Notes: a model not told the origin generated them from the sequence alone. 64,000 nt of DNA from Caldimonas brevitalea (GCF_001017435.1 NZ_CP011371.1:5394001-5458000); one strand, 5' to 3'. Shown: positions 36,889-48,304, numbered from the stretch's first letter. Translations and numbers: made by a program.

Positions 36889-37264
36889 CATTTCTGAAGA
36901 TCAATTCACCTCGGCGCACAGCCGAGGGCGAGCGCTTCGCGTCGCCCGGCAAGGCGCTGCGCCGCAGACGCCGTGACCCGGCGTCCACCGTCTTGCGGCC
37001 TCGCCGCGACCCGGACGGGATGTGCACCGCCCAGCGGGCAACGGCCACTTCCTCAGCGTCGCTCGCACAGCGGCAAAAGCGGCGTCGCGCGCTCGACACG
37101 CCCGTCATGACGATTTGCCGCAGGGCTGCGGTTTATTGCACGGACCTACTGGCTTCCAAGGTTTACAGTGCCAACTGAATCAGCGATGATTTGGCGGCTT
37201 TTGGCGCTCCTAGGAGGCCCATTCCGAGCACTTTTGCTCACATTGCGCTGAGATCCCCCCATCC
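36889..37264. other. Intergenic stretch before pilB
   Basis: About 375 bases without a recognisable gene or RNA. It must hold the pilB promoter. I found no convincing sigma-54 (GG-N10-GC) or sigma-70 pair. Confidence 0.4.
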
Positions 37265-38983
<1,719 letters not shown>

Positions 38984-39020
38984 ACACGACAAATCGGGGG
39001 TGGTGAGCCCCGGAGGCATT

Positions 39021-40241
39021 ATGGCAACGGCTGCTGCGGCGAAGAAGGTTCAAGATTTCGTTTTCGAGTGGGAAGGCAAAGACCGCAATGGCAAGCCGGT
39101 GCGGGGCGAAATGCGCGCCGGCGGCGAGGCAATGGTCAGTGCCAGCTTGCGCCGCCAGGGCGTGCTGGTCACCAAGGTCAAGAAGCGGCGCATGGGTGGC
39201 GGCAAGGCCATCAAGCATAAGGACTTGACCGTGTTCACCCGCCAGCTCGCGACGATGATGCGCGCCGGCGTGCCCTTGCTCCAGGCCTTCGACATCGTCG
39301 GTCGCGGCAGCACGAATGCCAAGATGGCGCGCCTGGTCAACGACATCCGCAGCGACGTCGAAACCGGCACCAGCCTGTCGTCCGCTTTCCGCAAATACCC
39401 GCTCTACTTCGACGCGCTCTATTGCAACCTGGTCGAGGCCGGTGAAGCCGGCGGTATTCTGGAAACCCTGCTCGACCGGCTCGCCACCTATCAGGAAAAG
39501 ACGCTGGCGATCAAGGCCAAGATCAAATCTGCGCTGATCTACCCGGTCGCGGTGCTGGTGGTCGCCTTCGTCGTCGTCGCGGTGATCATGATTTTCGTGA
39601 TCCCGGCCTTCAAGGAGGTCTTCACGTCTTTCGGCGCCGACCTGCCCGGGCCGACCTTGCTCGTGATGTCGATTTCCGAGTTTTTCGTCGCGTACTGGTG
39701 GTTGATCTTCGGCGTCACGATTGGCGGCACCTATTTCTTCTTCCAGTCGTGGAAACGCTCGGAGAGGATGCAAAAGACGATGGACCGCCTGCTGCTGCGC
39801 GTGCCGATGTTCGGACCGCTGGTCAACAAGTCAGCCGTGGCGCGCTGGACCCGCACGCTGGCCACCATGTTCTCGGCCGGTGTGCCGCTGGTCGAGGCGC
39901 TCGACTCCGTGGGCGGCGCGTCTGGCAACGCCGTGTTTGCCGAAGCGACCGAGAAGATTCAGAAAGACGTCTCGACCGGCTCCAGCCTCACCATGTCGAT
40001 GCAGAGCACCGGCGTGTTCCCGACCATGGTGCTGCAGATGTGCGCGATCGGCGAAGAATCCGGTTCGATCGACCACATGCTCAACAAGGCGGCCGAGTTC
40101 TACGAGAACGAGGTCGACGAGGCCGTCAAGGGTCTGTCCAGCCTGATGGAGCCCGTCATCATCGTGGTGCTGGGCAGCATCATCGGCGGCATCGTCGTCT
40201 CGATGTATTTGCCGATCTTCAAGCTGGGTCAGGTGGTGTGA
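39021..40241 (+). CDS. pilC: Type IV pilus inner-membrane platform protein
   Basis: A 406-residue polytopic protein of the GspF family. Two repeated cytoplasmic helical domains (FTRQLATMMRAGVPLLQAFD and WTRTLATMFSAGVPLVEALD) are separated by membrane helices (VAVLVVAFVVVAVIMIFVIP). SSLMEPVIIVVLGSIIGGIV is the last. The ATG at 39021 follows GGAGG at the right distance; the earlier in-frame start at 39000 has no such site. Confidence 0.96.
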   Translation: MATAAAAKKVQDFVFEWEGKDRNGKPVRGEMRAGGEAMVSASLRRQGVLVTKVKKRRMGGGKAIKHKDLTVFTRQLATMMRAGVPLLQAFDIVGRGSTNAKMARLVNDIRSDVETGTSLSSAFRKYPLYFDALYCNLVEAGEAGGILETLLDRLATYQEKTLAIKAKIKSALIYPVAVLVVAFVVVAVIMIFVIPAFKEVFTSFGADLPGPTLLVMSISEFFVAYWWLIFGVTIGGTYFFFQSWKRSERMQKTMDRLLLRVPMFGPLVNKSAVARWTRTLATMFSAGVPLVEALDSVGGASGNAVFAEATEKIQKDVSTGSSLTMSMQSTGVFPTMVLQMCAIGEESGSIDHMLNKAAEFYENEVDEAVKGLSSLMEPVIIVVLGSIIGGIVVSMYLPIFKLGQVV

Positions 40242-40542
40242 GCGGTGCGCCGGCCTGCATCACCGGGCACACCGCGAAGGCGGGCGCGCCGGCAGGCAGG
40301 ACGGCTCCCGGCAGCCGGCCCAATTGAAAAGGCGACGCCTCATCGCACGGCGTGCCCTGCGCGCGTGACGCCGCCGCAGCGCGGCGCCCCAGGCCGTCGG
40401 CCTCCGCGATCGGGCTCGACGCCGCGCCGCAACAGCGCCGATATCCTGCTGCCTCCAGGGGCGGTTGCGGTGGAGCCGATCCGGCGCGCCTTGCTCCCTC
40501 TCGACAGTCTCCCGCCGAACCCCCTCTCGCCCCCTTCATCGC

Positions 40543-41397
40543 ATGAACGCTGAACTTCTCCACTGGTGGCTGTCGCCGCTGGCGCTGGGCCTTCTGGGGC
40601 TGTGCGTGGGCAGTTTCCTCAACGTGCTGATCTACCGCCTGCCGGTCATGCTCGAGCGGCAATGGAAGCGTGACGCCTGCGAGATGCTCGAACTGCCCTT
40701 GCCGGAAGAAGGCGCGCCGTTCAATCTCGCGGTGCCGCGTTCACGTTGCCCCCACTGCGGGCACACGATCCGCTGGCACGAGAACCTGCCCGTGCTGGGT
40801 TGGCTGCGGCTGGGTGGACGGTGCGCCCAATGCAAGGCGCGCATCTCGATACGCTATCCGCTGGTGGAGTTGCTCACCGGCGTCCTGTTCGGTGCGGTCG
40901 CCTGGAAGCTCGGCCCGCAACCGAGCGCCTTGCTGTGGTGCGGCGTGATGGCGGTGCTGGTGGCGCTGGCCTTCATCGACTGGGACACCACGCTGTTGCC
41001 CGACGACCTCACGCTGCCCTTGCTGTGGGCCGGCCTGGTCGCCGCCGCGCTGGGCTGGAACCTGCCACTCGGCACGGCCTTGTGGGGTGCGGTGGCCGGG
41101 TACCTGGTCTTGTGGGCGGTCTATTGGCTGTTCAAGCTGACCACCGGCAAGGAAGGCATGGGCTTCGGCGACTTCAAGCTGTTGGCCGCCATCGGCGCGT
41201 GGCTCGGTTGGTCGATGCTGTTGCCGGTGCTGATCATCGCGTCGGTGCTCGGCACCGTGGTGGGCCTGGGGATGAAGGCGACCGGCCAACTGCGCGAAGA
41301 CCGCTATGTGCCGTTCGGCCCCTTTCTCGCGGGGGCCGGCATCGCCGTGTTCCTGATCGGCCCATCGACCGTGTCGGCCTGGCTCGGCTGGTATTGA
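40543..41397 (+). CDS. pilD: Prepilin peptidase / N-methyltransferase
   Basis: A 284-residue membrane aspartic protease that cleaves and methylates prepilins. The N-terminal methyltransferase-associated domain has the tetracysteine CPHCGHTIRWHENLPVLGWL to CAQC. The catalytic aspartates lie in LAFIDWDTTLLPDDLTLP and in the GxGD-type MGFGDFKLLAAIGAWLG. It lies 300 bases after pilC, and the gap shows no gene. Confidence 0.96.
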   Translation: MNAELLHWWLSPLALGLLGLCVGSFLNVLIYRLPVMLERQWKRDACEMLELPLPEEGAPFNLAVPRSRCPHCGHTIRWHENLPVLGWLRLGGRCAQCKARISIRYPLVELLTGVLFGAVAWKLGPQPSALLWCGVMAVLVALAFIDWDTTLLPDDLTLPLLWAGLVAAALGWNLPLGTALWGAVAGYLVLWAVYWLFKLTTGKEGMGFGDFKLLAAIGAWLGWSMLLPVLIIASVLGTVVGLGMKATGQLREDRYVPFGPFLAGAGIAVFLIGPSTVSAWLGWY

Positions 41398-41427
41398 GGA
41401 TCACACCCCATCAAGGACACGCGCGAC

Positions 41428-42048
41428 ATGACAGCAACCTCACGGCGGATCGGGCTGACCGGCGGCATCGGCAGCGGCAAGAGCACCGTCGCGGCGATGT
41501 TGGCCGACCTGGGCGCGCTGATTGTCGACACCGACGCCATTTCCCGCTCGCTGAGCGCAGCCGGCGGCGCGGCCATCCCGGCCCTGCGGACCGCCTTCGG
41601 CGATGACTTCATCGATGCCGAGGGCGCCTTGGACCGCGCCCGCATGCGGTCGCTGGTGTTCCAGGACCCTTCGGCCCGCACCCGCCTCGAGCGACTGCTG
41701 CACCCTTTGATCGGGCAAGAGACGGTGCGGCAGGCCGCCTTGGCCACCCCGGGTCAGCCGGTGGTGTTCGACGTTCCGCTGCTGGTCGAGTCCGGACGCT
41801 GGCGTGCGCTGGTCGACTGGGTGCTGGTGGTCGACTGCACACCCGAGACGCAAGTCGAGCGGGTGGTGCAGCGATCGCAGCTGGCACCAGCCGAGGTCGA
41901 GCGCATCATCGCGCAGCAGGCGCCTCGCGCCGCTCGGCTGGCCGCCGCCGACGTGGTGATCTGCAACGATGGCCTGACGCTGCAAGAACTCGAGGCCGAA
42001 GTGCGCGCGGTCTGGCAGCGCTGGCAGCTCGACAGCCCCGCCGGCTGA
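41428..42048 (+). CDS. coaE: Dephospho-CoA kinase
   Basis: A 206-residue P-loop kinase for the last step of CoA synthesis. The P-loop is GLTGGIGSGKSTVAAML (GGIGSGKS at 12-19), followed by IVDTDAISRSL, the substrate aspartates, and VVFDVPLLVESG and VVDCTPETQVERVVQRSQL. It follows pilD by 30 bases and precedes zapD, the conserved order. Confidence 0.96.
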   Translation: MTATSRRIGLTGGIGSGKSTVAAMLADLGALIVDTDAISRSLSAAGGAAIPALRTAFGDDFIDAEGALDRARMRSLVFQDPSARTRLERLLHPLIGQETVRQAALATPGQPVVFDVPLLVESGRWRALVDWVLVVDCTPETQVERVVQRSQLAPAEVERIIAQQAPRAARLAAADVVICNDGLTLQELEAEVRAVWQRWQLDSPAG

Positions 42049-42214
42049 GGGCACTCGTCGACGTCAACCTTGCAACGTCGGCGCCATATTGTGAGAACAG
42101 GCCCTCGCCTGTTACGGTGTCTTGCGTGGGTTTGGCCGGGGGCAATGCCTGTGAAACAATCCGCGTAGCTTCGCCCACCGACGGCCCGGCGCCTGCGGAC
42201 CGAGGAAACCTGCC

Positions 42215-42967
42215 TTGACACTGTACGAATACCCCTTCAACGAAAGCATCCGCACGATGCTGCGGCTCGAACACCTGTTCGACCGACTGGCCCAGCTGAT
42301 GCCGCGAGAAGCCCCAGTCGACCACCACTACTCGCTCGCCACGATCTTCGAGATCATCGACGTCGCCTCGCGCGCCGACCTCAAGTCCGACCTGTTGAAG
42401 GACCTCGAACGGCAGAAGACACTGCTGAACGGCTACCGAGGCAACCCGTCGATCTCGGAGCGTGTACTGGACGACGTGATCGGCCGCATCGACCACGCCT
42501 TCAACGGCCTCAACCAGCTGCCCGGCAAGGCCGGCCATGCCTTGACCACCAATGAGTGGCTGATGAGCATCCGCAGCCGCATCAGCATCCCCGGCGGGAC
42601 CTGCGAGTTCGACCTGCCGGCCTATTACGCCTGGCAGCAGCTGCCGCCGGCACAGCGCCAGGCCGACCTGCAGCAATGGGTGTCCACCCTGCTGCCGCTG
42701 GCTGAGGCGCTGAACCTGTTGCTGGGCCTGTTGCGTGATTCGGGCATGCCGCACAAGGTGTTGGCCCAGCACGGCCAGTACCAGCAAAGCCTGCCGACCG
42801 GACGCACCTTCCAGCTGCTGCGGGTGCGCATCGACCCCACCCTGGGCCTGATCCCCGAGATCAGCGGCCACCGGTTGATGGTGTCGATCCGCTTGATGCG
42901 CCAAGACCCCGAGGGCCGTTTGCGCCCCGCGAACGAAGAAGCGAATTTCGAACTCGCGTTGTGCTGA
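42215..42967 (+). CDS. zapD: Cell division protein ZapD
   Basis: A 250-residue FtsZ-bundling protein (DUF1342). The family start [20 protein letters not shown] is immediately after a TTG start at 42215, which has GAGGAAA at a suitable distance; no ATG gives this N-terminus. [21 protein letters not shown] and [20 protein letters not shown] are family landmarks. The stop overlaps the yacG ATG by one base (TGATG). Confidence 0.94.
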   Translation: MTLYEYPFNESIRTMLRLEHLFDRLAQLMPREAPVDHHYSLATIFEIIDVASRADLKSDLLKDLERQKTLLNGYRGNPSISERVLDDVIGRIDHAFNGLNQLPGKAGHALTTNEWLMSIRSRISIPGGTCEFDLPAYYAWQQLPPAQRQADLQQWVSTLLPLAEALNLLLGLLRDSGMPHKVLAQHGQYQQSLPTGRTFQLLRVRIDPTLGLIPEISGHRLMVSIRLMRQDPEGRLRPANEEANFELALC

Positions 42968-43188
42968 TGGACCCTCAGAAACCGGCGCCCGTGCGGCGCA
43001 CCGTCACCTGCCCCAATTGCAAAGGGGAAAGCGTGTACGGGCCCGAGAACCCGTACCGGCCGTTCTGCAGCGCCCGCTGCAAGAACATCGACTTCGGCGC
43101 CTGGGCCAGCGAGAGCTACCGTGTCGAGGACAGCACGCCGCGGCAGGACGGCCTCGACGACGAGAACGGTAGCGGTGCGGCACGCTGA
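42967..43188 (+). CDS. yacG: DNA gyrase inhibitor YacG (zinc protein)
   Basis: A 73-residue zinc protein that binds GyrB. Four cysteines: [14 protein letters not shown] and [20 protein letters not shown]. The acidic C-terminal tail is typical. It is translationally coupled to zapD and converges with the Nudix gene. Confidence 0.95.
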   Translation: MDPQKPAPVRRTVTCPNCKGESVYGPENPYRPFCSARCKNIDFGAWASESYRVEDSTPRQDGLDDENGSGAAR

Positions 43189-43205
43189 AGGCGCGCCGGT
43201 GTCGC

Positions 43206-43637
43206 TCAGTTCACGGCGCCAGGGTGGGTCGGGCCGCTGAAGCCTCGCTCTTCGGCAAACCAGGCCAGCACCGGCACGGTGCCCGGCAGCACCGGGTGCA
43301 CCTCGACCGGCAGCGTCTGCCAGGCCATGGCCTGGCGCTCGCGCATCTCGAACTCGCCGCGCCATTCGTACACCTTGCAGAAGTGCAGGCGCACCAGGGC
43401 GTGCGGATAGTCCACCATCTCGACCTTCCAGGGGTGGACGGACCCGATGGTGATGCCCAGCTCCTCGTGCAGTTCACGCCGCAGTGCCGCTTCGACCGTT
43501 TCGCCGGCCTCGAGCTTGCCGCCGGGGAATTCCCAGTGGCCCGCGTAGACCTTGCCCTCGGGCCGCGACGTCAACAGAAAGCGGCCTTTGGCGTCGATCA
43601 GCACGCCCACCGCCACGTCCACCGGCGTGCGGCTCAC
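43206..43637 (-). CDS. MutT-like Nudix hydrolase
   Basis: A 143-residue Nudix protein of the MutT (8-oxo-dGTP pyrophosphatase) type. The Nudix box is GGKLEAGETVEAALRRELHE followed by ELGI; FLLTSRPEGKVYAGHWEFPG precedes it. The start is a GTG overlapping the stop of the DUF815 ATPase gene (GTGA). In Betaproteobacteria a mutT-like gene is normally found at this place next to yacG. The dGTP-cleaning role is family-based. Confidence 0.9.
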   Translation of the reverse strand: MSRTPVDVAVGVLIDAKGRFLLTSRPEGKVYAGHWEFPGGKLEAGETVEAALRRELHEELGITIGSVHPWKVEMVDYPHALVRLHFCKVYEWRGEFEMRERQAMAWQTLPVEVHPVLPGTVPVLAWFAEERGFSGPTHPGAVN

Positions 43638-44578
43638 CGTGTGCCCCCCTCGCGCCGACCGGCGTAATCGCGAGCGAACTGGTACGCCACCCGCCCCGAA
43701 CGCGAGCCCCGCTCCAGCGCCCACACCAGCGATTCCTGCCGCGCCGCCTCGATGGCCGGCTCGTCGACGCCGAAACTGCGCAGCCACTGCGCCACGATGG
43801 CCAGGTATTCGGCCTGGCTGAAGGGATAGAAGCTGATCCACAGCCCGAAGCGTTCGGACAGCGAGATCTTCTCTTCGACCACCTCGCCGGGGTGCACCTC
43901 ACCGTCCTCGGTGTGCTGGTAGCTGAGGTTCTCTTTCATGTACTCCGGCAGCAGGTGCCGGCGGTTGGACGTGGCGTAGATCAGCACATTGGCCGATGAC
44001 GCCGAGACCGAGCCGTCGAGGATGGACTTGAGTGCCTTGTAGCCCGGCTCGCCCTCGTCGAAGCTGAGGTCGTCGCAATAGACGATGAAACGCTCGGGGC
44101 GCTCGGCCACCAGGTCGACGATGTCGGGCAGATCGACCAGATCGGTCTTGTCCACCTCGATCAGCCGCAGGCCCTGCCCGGCGAACTCGTTCAAACAGGC
44201 CTTGATCAGCGACGACTTGCCGGTGCCGCGTGCGCCGGTCAGCAAGGCGTTGTTGGCGCCCCGCCCGGCGACGAATTGCGCGGTGTTGCGCCACAGCCGT
44301 TCCTTCTGGCCCTCGACCTCGCGCAGGTCGGACAACAGGATGCCGGCGACATGGCGCACCGGCTCCAGGCAGGCCGACCCGGCACGCTTGCGGTAACGGA
44401 AGGCCACCGAGGCCGACCAGTCGGGTGCCGTCAGCGGGTGGGGCAGTACCGCCTCGAGGCGGCTGAGCAAGCTTTCGGCTCGCGCGATCAAGGCGTCCAG
44501 GGAAGCAGCAGGCATCTTGGTGACAGACAGGTCTGGTGGGTCAGTGGAGGCTGGCGAACGCAGTGTAGCGGCGCTCAT
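43634..44578 (-). CDS. DUF815 family AAA+ ATPase
   Basis: A 314-residue predicted ATPase. Walker A is LLTGARGTGKSSLIKACLNE, Walker B is RFIVYCDDLSFDEGEPGYKA, and a sensor Asn/Arg stretch is LIYATSNRRHLLPEYM. The C-terminal FGLWISFYPFSQAEYLAIVA is a DUF815 hallmark. No biochemical function is established. The start ATG lies in the 3' end of the repeat module (44576-44632), giving MSAATLRS. The conserved domain begins about 20 residues later, so a later Met (MPAASLD) could be the ancestral start. It is coupled to the Nudix gene downstream. Confidence 0.88.
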   Translation of the reverse strand: MSAATLRSPASTDPPDLSVTKMPAASLDALIARAESLLSRLEAVLPHPLTAPDWSASVAFRYRKRAGSACLEPVRHVAGILLSDLREVEGQKERLWRNTAQFVAGRGANNALLTGARGTGKSSLIKACLNEFAGQGLRLIEVDKTDLVDLPDIVDLVAERPERFIVYCDDLSFDEGEPGYKALKSILDGSVSASSANVLIYATSNRRHLLPEYMKENLSYQHTEDGEVHPGEVVEEKISLSERFGLWISFYPFSQAEYLAIVAQWLRSFGVDEPAIEAARQESLVWALERGSRSGRVAYQFARDYAGRREGGTR

Positions 44579-44632
44579 TGGAACACCCCCGTGGCGCGCA
44601 CCGCGGCGCGAGCGCCTTCGGGCGGCGCTCAC
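44576..44632 (-). repeat. Single copy of the stop-to-start repeat module
   Basis: On the minus strand the module starts with GTGAGCGCCGCCCGAAGG, whose TGA is the pdeM stop, and ends CACGGGGGTGTTCCAATG, the DUF815 start. It matches the 62-bp unit at 25885 except for an 8-base gap (CCCGGCCG missing), giving a stop-to-start distance of 54 instead of 62. Confidence 0.8.
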
Positions 44633-45282
44633 CCCCGCGGCACTTCCATCACCCGGCCGTCGGCCGTCACGAACAGCCGATCGCCTCCGGCCGGGGTGAT
44701 GCGATGCATGCCGGTAAAGGCGCCGAACGCCGGCAGCACGCCGACAGCTGGACCGAGCCAGAAGCACGGCAGGCGCAAACGGTCGAGGGCACGGCCGCTC
44801 AGGTTGAAACAGGGATGCAAATGGCCGGCCAGCACATAGGCGTTGGCCACCTGTTGTGGATGGTGGCACAAGGCGAAGGGCCCGAGCCGGTACGGCTCGT
44901 CGACGCAGCGGATGCGCAGGGCAGCGGGCGGGTCCCCGGCGCGGTCGTCGTGGTTGCCGCGCACCAGCACAAGGTCGAGGTCGGGATGCGCGTCGCGCCA
45001 GCGCTGCAAGGCGCCCAGCGTGCCCGGTGCGTGGGCACGCGCCGAATGAAGAAAGTCGCCAAGGAAGACCACCCGCCGGCACGCGGTGCGCTGCAGCAGG
45101 GTGTCGAGCACCGCCAGCGTTTCGGCCGTGGTGCCGCGCGGCACCGGCACGCCCCAGCGTCGGAACGACACCGCCTTGCCGATATGTGCATCGGCCACCA
45201 GCAAGGTCTGGTGCGCCGCCAGGTAGGCTGCCTTCTCGGGCAGCAGCGTCAGCGGCTCACCTTGTAGCTGCGTGGTCAGCAC
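44629..45282 (-). CDS. pdeM: Metallophosphoesterase PdeM (DNA ligase/helicase-associated)
   Basis: A 217-residue calcineurin-like phosphoesterase. Metal-binding motifs occur in order: VADAHIGKAVSFRRWG, VFLGDFLHSA, VRGNHDD, CHHP and AGHLHP. This matches the PdeM family usually found with an ATP-dependent DNA ligase and a Lhr-type helicase in a DNA-repair set. Those partners are not in this window, so a solo function is possible. It lies 9 bases after slmA. Confidence 0.87.
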   Translation of the reverse strand: MLTTQLQGEPLTLLPEKAAYLAAHQTLLVADAHIGKAVSFRRWGVPVPRGTTAETLAVLDTLLQRTACRRVVFLGDFLHSARAHAPGTLGALQRWRDAHPDLDLVLVRGNHDDRAGDPPAALRIRCVDEPYRLGPFALCHHPQQVANAYVLAGHLHPCFNLSGRALDRLRLPCFWLGPAVGVLPAFGAFTGMHRITPAGGDRLFVTADGRVMEVPRG

Positions 45283-45291
45283 CGCGGGCGG

Positions 45292-45957
45292 TCAGCCTCC
45301 GACGAGTTGCTTCAGGCTGGCTTCGAGGTGCTCGCTGGGCGAGCGCTTGAAGCCCGAGCGGGCATAACGGTGCAGGCGGCCGACGATGAAGCTGGTCAAC
45401 GCCGAGGCCAGCGCGGTGCCGTCCACGGTCGGCGTCACCGAGCCGCCGGCATCGGCCGCGCTACGCAGGCTCTGGCGCAGTTGCGACTCGATGCGGTCGA
45501 AGAACTGGTTCATGCGCACCAGCAGGCGTTCGTTCTCGAACACCAGCGCGTCGCCGACCATCACGCGGGTCATGCCCGGGTTGCGTTCGCCGAACTGCAA
45601 CACGACGACGGCGATCTTCTGCGCCTGCGTCACGCCCTGCGGCTCGCGCTCGGCGATCTGGTTGACCAGCGTGAACACGCTCTGCTCGATGAACTCGATC
45701 AGGCCCTCGAACATCTGCGCCTTGCTGGCGAAGTGCCGGTAGAGGGCGGCTTCGGAGACGTCGAGCTTGGCGGCCAGGGCCGCGGTGGTGATGCGCTCGG
45801 CGCCCGGCTGCTCCAGCATGCCGGCCAGGGTCTGCAGGATCTGGATCCGGCGCTCGCCAGGCTTGGGCCGCTTGCGCGCCGGAACGTCACTCCCTCCCTC
45901 CGAGGGCAGGTCCGGGGACGAGGTCACCATAGTGATAGGGGCATTGTTTTCGGACAT
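45292..45957 (-). CDS. slmA: Nucleoid occlusion factor SlmA (TetR family)
   Basis: A 221-residue TetR-fold DNA-binding protein that blocks FtsZ ring assembly over DNA. The family has the N-terminal RRIQILQTLAGMLEQPGAER, the recognition region TTAALAAKLDVSEAALYRHF and KIAVVVLQFGERNPGMTRVM. The start overlaps the end of the HAD gene by 34 bases. A charged, Pro-rich 35-residue N-terminal extension precedes the DNA-binding domain. Confidence 0.9.
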   Translation of the reverse strand: MSENNAPITMVTSSPDLPSEGGSDVPARKRPKPGERRIQILQTLAGMLEQPGAERITTAALAAKLDVSEAALYRHFASKAQMFEGLIEFIEQSVFTLVNQIAEREPQGVTQAQKIAVVVLQFGERNPGMTRVMVGDALVFENERLLVRMNQFFDRIESQLRQSLRSAADAGGSVTPTVDGTALASALTSFIVGRLHRYARSGFKRSPSEHLEASLKQLVGG

Positions 45958-46658
45958 GACAGCTCGCGTAACTTTTGTAGCGAGCGGATTCTCGCATGCA
46001 CGTAAGTCGGACGACGCAGCACGTAAACACCTACTTCGGGTCCGTGTGAATTGCGTCTCACGTATCGCTGCATCCACACCGTCCGCATCCCCAATTTGCG
46101 TGCAGATTTCTGGTGTGCGAGCGTGTCTTCGACCAGGACGCAGCGATGCGCGGGCGTTTTCAGACGCGCCAGCACGTGCCGCAGCATGCGCGCATCGGGC
46201 TTGGGGCGGAAGTGGCCGAACATGCGCATGTCCTCGATGCACAACAGGCCGTCGAAGCAAGCGCTCAGCCGCAGCTCGGCCAGCACCCGGCGCGCGTAGG
46301 CCGCGGGCGCGTTGGTCAACACGTACTTGCGCCCGGGCAGCCGCTTCAACGCCGCCTTGTCATGTGCATGCGCGCGCAGGCGCTCCTCCAAGCCGGGCAA
46401 CTGGTGGGTCACATGCAGGAAGTCGGTCGCGCTGATCTGGTGGTGGCGCACCAGGCCCAGCAGGGTCGCGCCATAGCGGCGCCAATAGTCGCGCCGCAGA
46501 AAGTCGGCCTCTTCCGCGCTCACCTGCAGCGTGCGCCGAATGTAGTCGTTCATCGACACGTCGAGCATCGAGAACGCCGCATGCGAGGCGTCGTGCAAGG
46601 TGTTGTCGAGGTCGAACAACCAGACCGGCTGGCGCGAGGTCGGCAGGGCACGGTTCAT
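45924..46658 (-). CDS. HAD-family pyrimidine 5'-nucleotidase
   Basis: A 244-residue HAD phosphatase. Motif I is WLFDLDNTLHDASHAAF, motif II is KYVLTNAPAAYARRVL, and motif III with the conserved Lys/Asp is RPKPDARMLRHVLARLKTP and VLVEDTLAHQKSARKLGMRT. It fits the SDT1-like pyrimidine 5'-nucleotidase group acting on UMP/CMP. The ATG at 46658 (MNRALP) was taken over the earlier 46685. Its 3' end overlaps slmA, a common pairing in Burkholderiales. Confidence 0.88.
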   Translation of the reverse strand: MNRALPTSRQPVWLFDLDNTLHDASHAAFSMLDVSMNDYIRRTLQVSAEEADFLRRDYWRRYGATLLGLVRHHQISATDFLHVTHQLPGLEERLRAHAHDKAALKRLPGRKYVLTNAPAAYARRVLAELRLSACFDGLLCIEDMRMFGHFRPKPDARMLRHVLARLKTPAHRCVLVEDTLAHQKSARKLGMRTVWMQRYVRRNSHGPEVGVYVLRRPTYVHARIRSLQKLRELSCPKTMPLSLW

Positions 46659-46671
46659 CGGGTCACCGCAT

Positions 46672-46695
46672 GAAAACGGCCGCATCAGCGGCCGT
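46672..46695 (-). terminator. Terminator after argB
   Basis: ACGGCCGC and GCGGCCGT pair around ATCA and are followed on the minus strand by a short T-run. It lies between the argB stop and the HAD gene start. Confidence 0.7.
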
Positions 46696-46718
46696 ATGGA
46701 GGGGTATGAGGCCGCCGT

Positions 46719-47648
46719 TCAATGCGACCGGATCATGGTGCCGTAGGCCTGCTCGGTCAGGATCTCGAGCAGCATCGAGTGGGGCACCCGGCCGTCGATG
46801 ATGTGCACCGAATTGACGCCGCTCTTGGCCGCATCGAGCGCCGACGCGATCTTGGGCAGCATGCCGCCCGAGATGGTGCCGTCGGCGAACAATTCGTCGA
46901 TCTCGCGGGCCGACAAGTCGGTCAGTAGCCTGCCGCTCTTGTCGAGCACACCCGGCGTGTTGGTCAGCAGCACCAGCTTTTCGGCCTTCAAGACCTCGGC
47001 CAGCTTGCCCGCCACGACGTCGGCGTTGATGTTGTAGTTCTCGTTGTGCTCGCCGAAGCCGAGCGGCGAGATCACCGGAATGAACTGGTCGTCCTGCAGC
47101 GCCTTCACCACCGACGGGTCGATCGATTCGATCTGGCCGACCTGGCCGACGTCGTGCTCCTTCGACGGATCGTCCTTGTCGAGCATCTTCAGCTTGCGCG
47201 CGCGGATCAGCCCACCGTCCCGCCCCGTCAGGCCGACGGCCTTGCCGCCCGCGACGTTGATCAGGCCGACGATGTCCTGCTGCACCTGGCCGGCCAGCAC
47301 CCATTCGACCACTTCCATGGTCTCTTCATCGGTCACGCGCATGCCTTGGATGAAGGTGCCCTTCTTGCCGATCTTGGCCAACGCCTCGTCGATCTGCGGG
47401 CCGCCGCCGTGCACCACCACCGGGTTCATGCCCACCAGCTTCAGCAGCACCACGTCTTCGGCGAAATCGAGCTGCAGCGCCGGGTCGGTCATCGCGTTGC
47501 CGCCGTACTTGATGACGATCGTCTTGCCGTGGAACTTGCGGATGTAGGGCAAGGCCTGGGCGAGGATTTCGGCCTTGTCGCGCGGCGAGACGTGGGCGAG
47601 ATCGGCTTGGTGGACGGCGTGGCCGGCAGCGGGGGGCTCGTTGCTCAT
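46719..47648 (-). CDS. argB: Acetylglutamate kinase
   Basis: A 309-residue kinase for the second step of arginine synthesis. [20 protein letters not shown] holds the phosphate-binding loop, and [20 protein letters not shown] binds N-acetylglutamate. [20 protein letters not shown] and [20 protein letters not shown] complete the signature. The family's arginine-feedback N-terminal helix is present, so feedback inhibition is likely. ArgJ lies 7 kb away on the same strand. Confidence 0.97.
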   Translation of the reverse strand: MSNEPPAAGHAVHQADLAHVSPRDKAEILAQALPYIRKFHGKTIVIKYGGNAMTDPALQLDFAEDVVLLKLVGMNPVVVHGGGPQIDEALAKIGKKGTFIQGMRVTDEETMEVVEWVLAGQVQQDIVGLINVAGGKAVGLTGRDGGLIRARKLKMLDKDDPSKEHDVGQVGQIESIDPSVVKALQDDQFIPVISPLGFGEHNENYNINADVVAGKLAEVLKAEKLVLLTNTPGVLDKSGRLLTDLSAREIDELFADGTISGGMLPKIASALDAAKSGVNSVHIIDGRVPHSMLLEILTEQAYGTMIRSH

Positions 47649-47842
47649 GGAATCTGGACTCCGTAGGCGGGGTGTGCGGAATGAAACAGGTCGACGTGAT
47701 TTTAGAGGGGGTCGCCTGACGCCGGCTTGAACACCGGCTCCGGACCCCCAGTTGCCGTTGCACGGCCGCGCTAAGCTTGCGGGCAAGGCACACGCCCTTG
47801 CGCCCGCGGGCGCGTGCGCCGCCACCCAACGGAGTTGTTGTC

Positions 47843-48304
47843 ATGTCCACCCGACGCCATGTTCTCGGCACCCTCGCCGCCGCCGCGGCCACCGCATTCG
47901 TCTGGCCCGCCCAGGCCGCCAAGACACCACAACAGCGCATCGAGGTCTGGAAGTCGCCCACCTGTGGCTGCTGCACCGCCTGGGTGGAGCACCTGCAGCA
48001 AAACGGTTTCGAGGTGACGGTGCACGAGGTCGAGGCGCCCGGCGAGTACCGGGCGCGTTTCGGCTTGCCCGACACCTATGGTTCCTGCCACACCGGGCGG
48101 GTCGGCGGCTACGTGCTCGAAGGCCATGTGCCGGCACGCGAAATCGTCCGGCTGCTGAAAGAAAAGCCCGCCGCGGTGGGCCTGGCCGTGCCCGGCATGC
48201 CGGTGGGCTCGCCCGGCATGGAAGTGGGCGCTCGCAAGGACCCGTACGACGTGCTGCTTGTCACACGGGACGGCAAGGCTCGCGTCTACCAAAAGTACCC
48301 CTGA
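47843..48304 (+). CDS. DUF411 metal-binding protein
   Basis: A 153-residue exported protein with an arginine-containing leader (STRRHVLGTLAAAAATAFVW, Tat-like). The metal-site motif SPTCGCCTAWVEHLQQNGFE is typical of DUF411, followed by YGSCHTGRVGGYVLEGHVPA. Members are found with copper-handling genes. It precedes a CusF-like gene by 31 bases on the same strand, forming a likely copper-tolerance pair. Confidence 0.88.
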   Translation: MSTRRHVLGTLAAAAATAFVWPAQAAKTPQQRIEVWKSPTCGCCTAWVEHLQQNGFEVTVHEVEAPGEYRARFGLPDTYGSCHTGRVGGYVLEGHVPAREIVRLLKEKPAAVGLAVPGMPVGSPGMEVGARKDPYDVLLVTRDGKARVYQKYP

